DNA from: Magicicada septendecula
Taxonomy: Eukaryota; Arthropoda; Insecta; Hemiptera; Cicadidae
DNA length: 64,000 bases
NCBI GenBank assembly: GCA_034769895.1
Contig: CM068375.1
Location: 259,113,768-259,177,767, forward strand
Reading direction: 5' to 3'
The notes beneath the pieces are model-generated. The model made no database searches. It worked only from the letters and a program-made list of their open reading frames with translations, and had not been told where the DNA came from. The number at the start of each line of letters is the position of its first letter. Within the stretch, counting starts at the first letter, position 1. Below, in pieces: positions 32,946 to 46,075 of this stretch. Made by a program: the position numbers and the translations under genes.

Positions 32946-33664
32946 CTACAAAGAATCAAAATCAATGTTATTAACATATATAATAAACTGTCTAACATAT
33001 TTTGAAGTCAATTCACTTCTATTTGGAGGCCATCGTCCACCACTCCTTAGTACACTATTTTTGAAAACCCGTCTTTCTTCATTCAACATATTGCACTCAT
33101 ATAACAAATGTTCCACTGTTTGGTCACCATCATTACAGACACATATTGGATCATCTTTTATTTTGAAACGATAGTAGTAGGCTCTAAGCCTGCCATGATC
33201 AGTCACCATTGTGGTAAAATTAGGAGACAGTGCAAACCTTGAGGACAGTCTGTACTTCACACTAGGGAAAAACAACTTAGTCAGCATTCCATTTGATGTT
33301 TGTTCCCACTCACTTTGCCACTCCATTAGACTCACCTCACGGAATTTGTTAATCATTGCACTTTTGGTGTTCGTTCAAAGCACACCATACTGCTACTGGA
33401 CGCAGCTTCTTTAGCCAGATTGTCGGCCAGTTCATTACCATAAATACCCACATGTCCCCTAACCCAACCAAAATCAATTGACCAGTTGTCCGCCTTTAAA
33501 CTTCTTAACTTATTCCTTATTTCTTCTATCAAGTAGTTATGATTCCTCGAGCTCCTAAGTGAGTCCAGAGTTACTCTGCTGTCGGTATAAACAGCTGCCG
33601 TTCTCAAATTAGTTATAATATAATTTAATTCAGCTATCTTTTCCAGGGCTTTCAAGACTGCCAA
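32946..33664 (-). pseudogene. LINE RNase H domain and C-terminal region
   Basis: C-terminal part of an ORF2-type protein. Residues from 33664 show RNase H features: VYTDSRVTLDSL (acidic active-site residue) and GWVRGHVGIYGNELADNLA (His and Asp of the C-terminal motif). The frame ends at 33353 and homology continues from 33356 to 32946 in another frame (HGRLRAYYYRFKIKDDPIC, CNDGDQTVEHLLYEC), the cysteine/histidine segment that follows RNase H in R1, LOA and I-type LINEs. One frameshift near 33356 and a missing RT make it dead. Confidence 0.85.
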
Positions 33665-33671
33665 ATTGCCA

Positions 33672-33675
<4 letters not shown>

Positions 33676-33769
<94 letters not shown>

Positions 33770-33780
33770 CGTGCGTGTGT
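33676..33780. repeat. (GT)n microsatellite of X1
   Basis: About 42 GT units followed by a GCGCGCGTGCGTGC stretch. The corresponding tract in X2 is (AC)n at 24107-24142. Confidence 0.95.
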
Positions 33781-34338
33781 CCTGCCTGCCTTTTTATTGC
33801 AGTAATCACAATAATAAAACTTTGGAAACGTAAACATTACATAATTGAGATATGCTTGCCTGCCAGGAACGATATATTTTCACTCATACATGATTTAAAT
33901 TATAATTTTATTATTGCTGGCAACAAAATTATTTTATTTTAACAATTACCACTGTTTGAAAAAGTTTAAATGAATTTTTAAATACTTTACTCTTGTTAAA
34001 ACGTAAAACGCTGCAGGTAAACTACCCCTCCCCTTAACCGATCTTCACCAAAATCAATAGGTGTTGACTCATCTACAACTCAGACAGGTATGCAAAAAAT
34101 TATTTGATTCTGTTTGAATTTGCAGCAGTTATCGTTTGCCATAGAAACAATTCTACACACAGACACCTTTCGAAAAAAAAAACTTTCTTATGTTTTGAGG
34201 CTAGTACAATCAGAATCAGCCCTTATCTCGAACACTATTTTTTTTGCCATCACCATACTTCCATTTCCTTATAGAACATGGAAGTAAAAACATAGTTAAT
34301 ATGGAATTTTTTTTTTTTTTTGTACAGACGTAACACAA

Positions 34339-34499
34339 AAAGTCAATGGGATCAGCAAAACTTTTTAGCTTTAAACGATAAGTCTACATCCAGACTAAAA
34401 GAGCTAATTACAGTATCAACAACTAATGAGAAGAAAGCAAGTTCACACAAATATGTGTCTGAAGATACCAATAAATCTCGGAGGTTTGTGAATATTATT
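34339..34499 (+). CDS. Possible host exon, plus strand
   Basis: A 16-base T run then GTACAG gives a strong acceptor. The frame from about 34340 is open (SQWDQQNFLALNDKSTSRL onward) to a possible donor CGGAG|GTTTGT near 34485. Lysine/serine-rich, no domain recognised. It may be chance. Confidence 0.22.
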
Positions 34500-36750
<2,251 letters not shown>

Positions 36751-36890
36751 TTGTATGTTAAATGAACATAGCCTTTGGCAGTACCTCCATGGAGGGTACA
36801 AACTTCCTCAAAACTAGGCCACTCATATATAACTACTGGTGGATTGCTACCATATTCACCGACTGCAATATGATTATGCTTTGGATTTTT
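36751..36890 (-). CDS. CFAP44: CFAP44-like gene, exon B
   Basis: 140-bp exon on the minus strand. The acceptor ttttctgcttttag| lies just beyond 36890 and the donor |GTAAGT just below 36751. Read in frame 0 it encodes HIAVGEYGSNPPVVIYEWPS, then FEEVCTLHGGTAKGYVH, a WD-repeat blade. The AVxE(K)G...P.IIIYEYPSL...GGT.KGY pattern is what I recall for CFAP44 (WDR52), a ciliary tether/tether-head protein of motile axonemes. It joins in phase with exon A 3.5 kb upstream. No downstream exon was found in the window. Identification is from memory of the family, without alignment. Confidence 0.68.
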
Positions 36891-37020
36891 CTAAAAGCAG
36901 AAAAATAAAATTTTAGCTCAAGGATATAATTTAACTTTCATTTAATTTCTTTTAAATGATTATCTGAAAATCAAATTATATTTTTAATTAAGAAAATTGT
37001 GTTAGTGGTTATAATCACAA

Positions 37021-37199
37021 ACAGAATTAACACTGTTGCACACCACTATAGAAAAATTATTCCGATTAGCGCTTTCAAGCTTCACAGCTCATCATCATAT
37101 CCTATTATTGTTATTTCTGATCTGATGATGAGGTGTGAAGCTTGAAAGCGCTAATCAGAATAATTTTTCTATAGTGGTGTGCAACAGTGTTAATTCTGT
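37021..37199. repeat. Palindrome of a further PLE tail (PLE-D)
   Basis: 77-bp arms (37021-37097 and 37123-37199), 25-bp spacer, two mismatches. The right arm begins CTGATGATGAGG and later GAAAGCG, a hammerhead-like layout; the sequence differs from PLE-B. Confidence 0.85.
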
Positions 37200-38112
37200 T
37201 TCAAATTATAATTGTTTATAATATAAATGTTCATTCTTTGGACATTCATTTTTATTTTAAATCGTATTCCATCTGTTTCCAACTTTTTTACCTTAACATA
37301 GAGATAGTAACCAGCACAATCTAAAATACTTCCAATGTAGTAAATGGAAGTGTTACAGAAGTAGAAAATAAGACTTCCAAGTTAATCAAATATTCCAAAC
37401 ATGTTATAAAATAGAATTAAAGGTAATAAAATAGCACAATAGCAGATATAGGATACCAGAAATGTATAAAATGGCATCATACCAGGGCTGTCAAATCTTG
37501 CCTGGTAAGTCTTTATCGTAGATATTTTTATAAATATTATATTTTCTATATCATATAGAATAAATTCATGCCAGAATGTTACTTATAGAGTACACAGAGT
37601 CAAGAGTTGGCACTAGATATCTTGCTGTCCTAGGTGAAGAATGAATGTGCGGCCCGCCTCCTTTCACCTACTAGAAGAGAAATTAATATAAGTTCTGTTT
37701 AACTTTAACTTTATTGAACTGTTAATTTATTAAGGCTACACTATAACATAATTAAAGCCAACTCTGTTTAAGTAGAAGTCTGTAACTAACTTTAATTGTT
37801 AGAAACTACATGAAAGTACTTGCTACAAATTACAAGAAGATTCCTAAAAGGATATTACAAATTATCTTCTTGTAAAATATAAAACTATGATCAGTGAGTG
37901 AAAATCATTATTATTCCAAGGTTACAAAATGAATAACAGTGAATTTAAACATAATTTCAGTGTTTGAAAACAGAACATTTTCAAAATAGAATAGGACATA
38001 TGAAAAATGTATGGTGGATTATATTAAAATAATAATTGGAATCTTATAAGAAAAGTATTAAGAAAACTTCGTTCTTTGTGCTTTCAGCTTGGAAAAATCT
38101 GCAATCGGTTCT
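37200..38112. other. Intron of CFAP44-like gene, nothing recognised
   Basis: AT-rich; no repeat copy found elsewhere in the window. Confidence 0.45.
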
Positions 38113-38540
38113 TTTAAATTCTTGGATTTCGTTGTCCATGACGTGTCCGTTACTTAACTAAATACAACTATTTTACTAACGACTCAGAACACAAAGTTTT
38201 TTATGAGTAAAAACATACAGTTTTACCTTACAACCTGAACTGGTTTTCACTTTTAAAAGCTTCTTCAGAGGTTACTGCTGGTAGCACTGTCCGTCCTGTT
38301 GTGGGCGACGGAATCGATTTTCGAAAGATCAATGTTGTGTGTGTGGGGTGAGATATGTTCGAATAATGCATGCAATTTGAATTATGTCTGTTCATCCTAA
38401 ACAAACAGACTTCAAATAGCACGCATTATTCGAACATATCTCACCCCACACACACATCGATCTTTCGAAAATCGATTCCGTCACCCACAACAGGACGGAC
38501 AGCACTACCAGCGGCAGCCTCTGAAGAAAACTGCCAAAAG
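38113..38540. repeat. Palindromic PLE-B tails, partly coding-derived
   Basis: The left arm is the reverse complement of the PLE-B tail from its 3' end (CTTGGATTTCGTTGTCCATG at 38121) back into the last codons of the endonuclease ORF. From about 38262-38392 it is mirrored by 38404-38526. Both arms match 42640-42780, the end of the PLE-B GIY-YIG ORF. More diverged than the 10.3-kb palindrome. Confidence 0.8.
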
Positions 38541-40378
38541 TGAGATTTTATACACTTTGCTTTAGAAAAATGATCCTCAACATTCCTGTTGGGCACTGAT
38601 AGAATTAAAAGCACTCAGAAAGCGATGAACAAATTTCATAAACCATTTTCCAGACTATGTTTAGAGATGAAGTCCAAAATGTCTCGAAGTGTTGCAGAAG
38701 CTATAGGGATCATACATAGATCTTTAAATTCAGATGCAGACCTTCACCATCAATACCTTATAGTGAAGAGTTGTTTGTAGTATCTAGTAAACAGCATAAC
38801 TTTTCTCTGCTAATTAAATTGACCTAATTTTATTGATTGAAACACTAAAGTTAGCATCCTATGTGAGTTAATTTATAAAGTTCATGCCATGACCTGTTAT
38901 TTGAGGAATAATACTTTTTACCCAAAAATATTTTAGACTATAATTTGTATTTTCTTCTCTCCCGTAAAATCGCTGCCCTCTCCCAAAACTGTACTGCACT
39001 AGGCAGCTACCTACCTCATCTAGTGGAAGGATTGACACTACATAGAGTTCATTCATATATAGAGTGTTATTTTGTATATATTAAAAGTGTGTGCACACAC
39101 ACATGCACATTATTAAAACATTATGTTATTTTATCACTGACTCCACTGTTTTAGTGATTACAGGAATCAATTTTACCCTTCTGGATGACCTAGGTCTTCC
39201 TCACAACAATTTGGAGCTATGGTATTAAAGTATCAATCTCATTATTATTATTTCAGCTGTAACAATTATAAAACATCAGCAATTGCAATGTTGTTAATAC
39301 TACTATTGCTACCCACTATGTTCCTATCTGAACAGCATTATACAACATACTGTTAAAACTGTACTTGACATCTCTACCAATACTTTTGTAACAAAGTGTC
39401 AATGAGATTGACACTACCAACCTTCAATAGTAGAACCAGTATCAATTGGTTTAAGTTAGGAAGTGTTTAGGACAACATAATTATGCCGGCCTCTATATTC
39501 TTGTTCTTCTCCAACAATAGCTCTGCTGTTTTTGTAATGTGAAGTTTTTGTCTTGTAGAAAAAAAGTTAAGTTCTATAGAAATGGTGAACCTAGATTCAA
39601 TCTACCAATAAATTTTACCAATCCCAATCTACATACCAACAAATTTTAGTATGTTGATTGGCATAGCAGAAAGATTCTATAAGCTATCATCATGTTTTAT
39701 TTAAAAAAGGGGCTTAGCCAAGGGCCTATACCAAAGAAAAAAAAATTGTTTGCTTTTTATTTGGAAAAATTATCATTTTTCAAAAATTTGTTTGGATTTG
39801 AATGTACTTATTTGTGGTAAGTCTAAATGGCAGTGGCAAATGGTGGTGCATCAGTTGCCTCAAAAAAAGCAAATGACTTCTCTGGTTTAGGCCCATGGCA
39901 GGTCACACATTCTTTAAAATAAAAGACAATAGTAGCTTAAAGACCCTTCCTGCTGTCCTTTCCTACATACTAAAATTCATTGGTCTAGGTCTATTCTATA
40001 GTAATTAACTTTTTTTTAATGTGTGTTTCTGAACTGATACAGAGGTCAGGTTTATGGAGACAAAAATTATTTTCAGACTATTTGGTCAGTGCACAAGCAT
40101 CATAGGGTTTGTTAAAAGTTTAAGGACAGGAGCCAACAACAGGTTATGAGAGCTGCTTTAGCAGACACTGAATAACCGAGAAGGCTTGTTAGTTTTATTG
40201 ATAGATCGACCAAAAATAAATGTTTCAATACTTGTATACGGGTTTCAGATCAGTAAGTTTAGTCTTATATATATCTGTTGGTCTTCTTACATCAGCTATA
40301 TAGGAAAATGTCAAAACGATTTGAACAAAAGCGTATAATGAAACACTAATACTTAAAACAGACACTCTAAGATATTAC
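38541..40378. other. Intron of CFAP44-like gene, no feature recognised
   Basis: A 63-codon plus-strand frame (38589-38780, KFHKPFSRLCLEMKSKM) looks protein-like but is unidentified. Confidence 0.4.
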
Positions 40379-40541
40379 CGTCACATGACCAAGTCCTGAA
40401 GCACCCTCTATTTGTCTGCATTGCATTCTCTTTGTGATAACATCAAATGAATGTATGAAATTTCCTGAACAAAATAACAGGGTATGCTCATCAGCAACAC
40501 AAAGGTTGAAATATTTATTACAGTCGTATCCAAAAGAGTAA
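40379..40541 (-). CDS. CFAP44: CFAP44-like gene, exon A
   Basis: 163-bp exon on the minus strand; acceptor ttccttacattacacttcag| and donor ACG|GTAATA. After one base completing a split codon, 54 codons read YSFGYDCNKYFNLCVADEHT, then LLFCSGNFIHSFDVITK and a GGxG-like EGASGLGHVT. The SFGYDC...N L...D..TL...GN pattern is the start of the first beta-propeller of CFAP44. It ends in phase 0, matching exon B. The intervening intron (36891-40378) holds two PLE-tail palindromes. Earlier exons were not found; the upstream DNA is full of transposons. Confidence 0.68.
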
Positions 40542-41539
40542 CTGAAGTGTAATGTAAGGAAACATATCTACATGTGAAAGTAGTTAAATAGCAACAAAGT
40601 ATTACTACCTAATTATGTCTATTTATAATTACCTTTTATATTTAAATAAATCTGTACTTACTGTAACAGAACAAAATTTACAATTATACGGAGACAATAT
40701 ATAATCATTTACAAGTAACTCAGTCAGTTACTACAGAAACATCTCTTTCCATGAAACTAAATTCTTTTCAATACAAAAATCTTATTAAATCAATTATTCT
40801 TAAAGTTAATTGTTTTAATAAACCAGAAATAACTGTTTACAGCTGTGTAACTAAAATGCAATTTCCTTTTCAACTAAAATTACAATAATTTTTCTTGTAT
40901 GTGTTCTTTACAAATTAAACAGAATATTATAAAGATTTTCTGAAAATACATCATTTTCAGAAACTTACACTAGTTGAACTTATACTTCACATTTTATATG
41001 AATAAAAACAACATGAAAACAGCTCAAATATGTAATACATCGTCTCTCTCACAACCCCCTCCCCTGCAAAGGAAACTTTCTTTTTGACAAGTCCTTCAGA
41101 GAGCCTGATAATATTAACTATAAATAATCACAGGTAAAAGTGATTTGCTTTCTATTTTGTTTCCACCGTTTCAATGTCTTTCCTTTATCTCAAAAAACAA
41201 CTTCAATTATGTATAATTATTTCCTGAACCATAGAAAATTTCAGAAGAAAAGAACAAGAAGCTGAGACATATAAAATGTGGGTGTAGTACGTGGATGTGT
41301 CACAAACACAAAAAGTAAACAAATAATAGTGGATACTGTGGAGGAAAGAGAAACAACTTGGTTGATATCCTACTTGTTAGCTGACTCCACTCTCTGTTCT
41401 AGATACAGAATTTTGACATATTGATCATAAATGTATATTAGTATACATTTATGTATAGTATACATTTATGTATAAATGTATATCAATATTGATCAAACAA
41501 ATTGATAGTATATTAGCTCCAGAGATATGGTTTTAAATA
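40542..41539. other. AT-rich stretch, presumably intron
   Basis: No exon found. A short inverted repeat of 'tatacatttatg' type at 41430-41480. Confidence 0.4.
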
Positions 41540-42113
41540 TGTTAGAGCAGTGGTTCCCAAACTTTTCAGTCCGCGGACCCCCCAAAATATTAAAAATTTC
41601 ATGGGCCCCATCTGAGTTATGAAGTAAAACAAACAGTAAATATGATACAAACTCTTGTGTATTATTAATATGTATTAAAATTAAAATGTATTAAAATCAA
41701 AATTCTCTTAACTTGCAAAATTATAATATTAATGATACCAAACATAGTTAAATGTGAAGAATGAAGATGCTTTTGAACAATTAGCTCTGCAATATTAGGT
41801 TTAATGTCTGATAATTACAATATTAAGTTACTCTCAACATCAAGTTTATTTCTTAACTTTGCCAAACTTGGCTCTATCTTTTCAGCCACATGTGTTGAAA
41901 TCCAGCTACTTAGGCATAAAACCAGCTACACGGATAAAAATTTTGATTAGATATAGTGGTTGTACGCGAGATACTCCGCTTATATGTGGACTAGAGCAGG
42001 GCTCTAGTCAGTTCGGCTGACAAACAGATCTGCTACACAACATGATTTAAAGACACTATTAAAGACATTCGTTTGAAATTACTTTTACAATTACAATTAC
42101 AATAATTATTAGT

Positions 42114-42683
42114 TTGAACAAAAAAAAATCAGAATCTAACAGTTATGACAGAACAATAGTCAGTAAACTCCTACACAAAACACAAAACAAACAACAGACA
42201 AAGACAGAAAACAACAAATTCATAACACTAACATACATTTACAAACAAACTGAAAAAATTGCCCACAAATTCAAAAAAGCAGGATACAGAATCGCTTACA
42301 AAACTACTAACAAAACAGAACACACACTATCAAAACGCACGCACAAAACACAAAACAAATTCGATCTACCCGGTGTATACAAGCTAAATTGCTCAAATTG
42401 CAATAAATTCTACATAGGCCAGACAGGACGTAGCTTCAAACAAAGATACATTGAACACACAAAGGCACTCCACACCACTACAGAATCCACCTTTGCAAAC
42501 CACCTCATTGAAGCAAACCACACATATAAAAACATCGACAATAACATGAACATTCTACACGTACACACAAAAGGCCGAAAACTAGACACTCTAGAACAAT
42601 TAGAAATATACAAACACACAAAAACAAATAAAAACGACATCCTAAACGAACAGACACAATTCAAATTGCACGCATTATTCTAA
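42114..42683 (+). pseudogene. PLE-B endonuclease fragment (GIY-YIG), open frame
   Basis: 189-codon open frame, the 3' end of a PLE ORF with the RT cut off. It contains PGVYKLNCSNCNKFYIGQTG (GIY/YIG and CxxC), RSFKQRYIEHTKAL (catalytic Arg region), NHLIEANHTYKNI and LEQLEIYKHT (Glu), then a short tail to TAA. The whole GIY-YIG domain appears intact, unlike PLE-A and PLE-C. The nominal start (TTG 42114) is only the edge of the open frame; 5' truncation lies near 42075. It sits inside the hAT element, so it could be carried along by hAT transposition. Confidence 0.8.
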
Positions 42684-42763
42684 CACATCTCACCACACAC
42701 ACACAGCTTCGATCTTTCGAAAAACTATCCCGTCGCCAACAACAAGACGGACAGCGCTACCTA

Positions 42764-42925
42764 CGGCAGCCTCTGATGAAGCCTTCTAAAGGTGAAAGCC
42801 GGTTTAGGCTGTAAGGTAAATCTTTACGGTTTTACTTATAAAAAACTTAGTGTTCCGAGTTGTCAAACAATAGTGATATTTAGTTAAGTAACGGACACGT
42901 CATGGACAACGAAATCCAAGAATCA
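42764..42925 (+). ncRNA. PLE-B tail with hammerhead-like motif
   Basis: CTGATGA-A-GCCTT/AAGGT-GAAAGCC: core, one extra base, 5-bp stem, then GAAA. It continues TTAGGCTGTAAGGTAAA to GGACACGTCATGGACAACG and ends near 42925. Same tail as at 10395-10545 and, reversed, 38113. Confidence 0.55.
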
Positions 42926-43091
42926 AAAAAAAAATCCTGGAATCTTCTACTAATTGATTTAAGATTCTAACATCTAGATTTTAGACAATAAAAATCAGAG
43001 AAAATTATGGTATATTCTTTTTCTCTTAAGTGTTGGCGGACCACTTGAAACATTGTCCGCAGACCCCTCTTTGGGAACCAATGTGTTAGAG

Positions 43092-45220
43092 CCTAACATC
43101 AGACATAACTTTTGTCAACTGTACACGATAATAAACTAGTTTCATCCTATAATACCATGTTAAAATTTCTTCACTTTAGGAGATAAATAAGTTACCGGTA
43201 TCGAGCATTTTCTCAGTAAAGAAATTTGAATATGCAAGTTGCATTTACGTTTTTTAGGTTACCAAACCATGTCTCTGTAGCAGCCACCAAGGCTAACTGG
43301 GTCTCTTGTTATTCATTTCCAAGAGAGAACAAAATGGGATCTGACAGCAGCATAAGTAGGTTTCATGAATCCACAATGCCTGCAATACAAGGGTTTCGGT
43401 TTTAGGAAATCTACATGAGATACCTATTAAGTTTAGAAGTTTAATAATTTGCATCACCTTTATTTTTATTTGTATTGACTTACCCTTAAATTGTTTAAGA
43501 GTATTTTTAATATTCTGTGCAGTAAATGTCAGAACATTTGTGTTTAAAATTTGAAAAATGTGGATGGTACCAATTTAACTTTTTGAGTAAAGTTTCTATA
43601 TCTTCATAACCATTTGGATGTAGTGAAAGGGACCTATTCAAAGTTTCTGAGGGGAGGTCACGGGTCCATAGTTATGCTAATGCACCTAAAATATAATACT
43701 TTTTACCAAGTATGTGGACTTACCTATCCCATGTACAACAGCATTGTTAGAGCATGTGTCTGGTGATTATAATTTGAAGAGAAACAAATTCATATATTAT
43801 ATCTTTCAATTTTTACATTTGTAGATGATATATAGTGTTATTTAGTAAATGCTATGGTCAGTCTGAAATAAGTACAGAAAAGAAAGGATAATATTTAATA
43901 AGGTTACACCAGATAAAGAAATAAAAATTGTAAGCATCTGATAGCTGGATATGAAGTAAAATACTAAGATAAATATAAATTTAAAAACAAAATTTTAATA
44001 AGTAATAACATATATCAACAATATAAATGTTTAATTAAATACAGATTAAGATACTACTTGGAAGAACTTGTTTACTACTGCACTTGCAGAGAATATTCAT
44101 TTGTTCCAATGTTAAACATCCAAAGTGGGTAAATTCAATAAGACTAAATAATGTTCTTTAGTTGATCAAAAAATATAAATTAATTGTCATAATAAATTTA
44201 TCCTTGAGGTTTATACTGCTGTTTAAATTCAAGTAATAATTGAATGTAAACATCATAATACTCATTATCTATTTACAAAATACAAACATAAAAGATTCAA
44301 TTTACATTAGTTAAGCAAAACTCTGTGCTGAAGGACAATTAAAATCTAATATCTTTAAATCTTTAAAATACAAACTGTACCAGTAAAAAATTCATTACTG
44401 AAATTATTATTATATTTACTACTTATACAGTGATTTATTTTAGAACAGATGGAATATTAAACTCAGGATGAAGTTATATCAGATTTACTATATACAAATA
44501 TAGGCATACAATAAATACTAAAAATATTATTGTTTGTTTTTAGGATACAAAAAGTTTAAAATGTTCTGATGAATTGAACAGTTTTCACTCAATATTGGAT
44601 TCAAACTGCAATTGTTTTCACTGTTTACTGTTGAAGACATCACTTTTTCACTGTGAATATTTGTTTAACCAACTTCTCTCCCATAAAACCCAGATATGCT
44701 TCTAAAAGATATTGATAAAACTTGAAGGATGTTAGCAACCAGTCTTGCCAACACAATCTACACTTTTAAAAGTAGGCCTGTATATTTAAATATAATAATT
44801 ATTGATTATTCTGAAAAACATTCACTGTGTAATTATAAAATTGTACACAAAATTCTGGGCTCTGAAATGCTGTTGTACACTTCCAGATAACAAGTTGCTT
44901 AAATGATAATTCACTTAATACTACACAATACATTATTAAGAATCAGATTGAAACCAAATTACTCATACATGTACTTCATAAATATACTAATACTTGCAAA
45001 CGATATCAGAGATTTTTGTTCTACCTGTTTATAATCAGCACTTATGGTAAGATGCATTTTGTCCTGACAGTTTATTCATCATATTTTTACACGCTTAAAA
45101 CATTTCTCTTTCTGTGAACCTACTGTTGACAGCAGCAACTGAGACCAGTAAAGAAATGTTACAACCACTTTACTGCATTAATTGCTCTCTCCCTTTCTCT
45201 CTCCACGCGCGCGCACACAT

Positions 45221-45223
<3 letters not shown>
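43092..45223. other. No gene recognised
   Basis: AT-rich unique-looking DNA, possibly intron or intergenic. No terminal repeats or domains seen. Confidence 0.45.

Positions 45224-45286
<63 letters not shown>
45224..45286. repeat. (AC)n microsatellite
   Basis: About 31 AC units after a GCGCGCGCAC start. Confidence 0.95.
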
Positions 45287-45292
<6 letters not shown>

Positions 45293-45584
45293 TTATTCAG
45301 TTGATGAAAATTAATTTAATACACTTTTAAAATAGAACTTTTTTTATACTACCTGGTATTAGTAATTTTGTCCACACAAATTCAAACATTTTCATATGAT
45401 TGTTTCCATGACTTCATACAAGACATTGTTGCATCTTCTACCATTCAAATATACATATTTTTCACTGCCCTTTAATTTCACCTTAGTTGTTGGTTATAAA
45501 AAACTAGATGACCCGGCAGACTTTGTCCTGCCTCTAAATTTTTTTTTTCATTTTGCTGAGGCCAAAAAAAATGATGTACCAATT

Positions 45585-45910
45585 TCTGGATCGTATTCAA
45601 ATGCAAGGCGGTTAAATGATGCTGCTATTAATGCCCGTCGTACTTGAATTCGTTGTCGTTCTGCTAATAGATGAAGGCCTCTGTTTTCATTAGTTAAACG
45701 TTGACGTGCCTGTCTGTGTCGTAATATGTCTGCTTTTAAACGTTGACTGCGCTGCTCTCCTCTTTCTTGCGCACGTGAACGTACATTTAAATTCCTAATA
45801 TTTTCATTCTCCTGTGAGTGTTGTTTCTCGGTTCTTCTTTGTCGTCACACCTGCTCGTTTTGAGCATGTTGTGATTTTCGACTGATGTTTGCCCGCCCTC
45901 TTCTTGGCAT
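45585..45910 (-). pseudogene. Helitron replication protein, N-terminal fragment
   Basis: ATG 45908-45910 begins MPRRGRANISRKSQHAQNEQ; TGA at 45845-45847 interrupts, but the frame continues with arginine/glutamine-rich repeats (QERGEQRSQRLKADILRHRQ) and ends RLAFEYDPEIG. Basic repeats followed by an AFxYDP motif are typical of the start of animal Helitron Rep/helicase proteins. Rep and helicase domains are absent. Confidence 0.7.
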
Positions 45911-46075
45911 TTTTCTATCACAAAATTTCACAAATGTATATATGAAGATAAAACGTTTTAATTGTAACAATTTTATAAATACATCACGTAGCATTGCGGT
46001 TATATTGAATTTCCTTTAATTGATTTGTTGTTTCCAGCACATTCCTAAACAAAGTGTAAATAGAGTATTATATTC

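Larger units (their letters stand above)
14150..33664 (-). mobile_element. 5'-truncated R1/I-type LINE, interrupted by E1 and E2
   Basis: Minus-strand non-LTR retrotransposon inserted in X1. Own sequence is 33664-32881, 22696-22674 and 14390-14150. It ends in an A-rich tail on the minus strand (AAATAAAATTTAAAAAAAA at about 14171-14151). Only RNase H and the C-terminal region survive. Removing E1 and E2 with one TSD copy each makes the 3' UTR continuous. Its own target-site duplication was not resolved. Confidence 0.7.
12785..34286 (+). mobile_element. Family X copy X1, split by a nested insertion stack
   Basis: Own sequence is 12785-14149 plus about 33669-34286; everything between is later insertions. 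X2 (23251-24946, opposite orientation) serves as the reference: after the 'gagtgaggcc...aattgtg' segment X2 runs directly into (GT)n and 'ctgcctttttattgc', exactly the sequence found at 33676-33810. The ends are hairpin-like (GGTATGGAGAACCATA-like at one end, TACTTCCAT...ATGGAAGTA at the other). No transposase or RT was recognised, so the class is unknown. Confidence 0.7.
41548..43083. mobile_element. Non-autonomous hAT transposon carrying PLE-B DNA
   Basis: Left end CAGTGGTTCCCAAACTTTTC (41548), right end inverted CATTGGTTCCCAAAG (43083-43069). Perfect 8-bp TSD TGTTAGAG (41540-41547 and 43084-43091). These are typical hAT ends. Subterminal parts share tccgcggaccccc / tccgcagacccc. No transposase; the interior holds a PLE-B fragment of about 0.85 kb. 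Confidence 0.9.
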
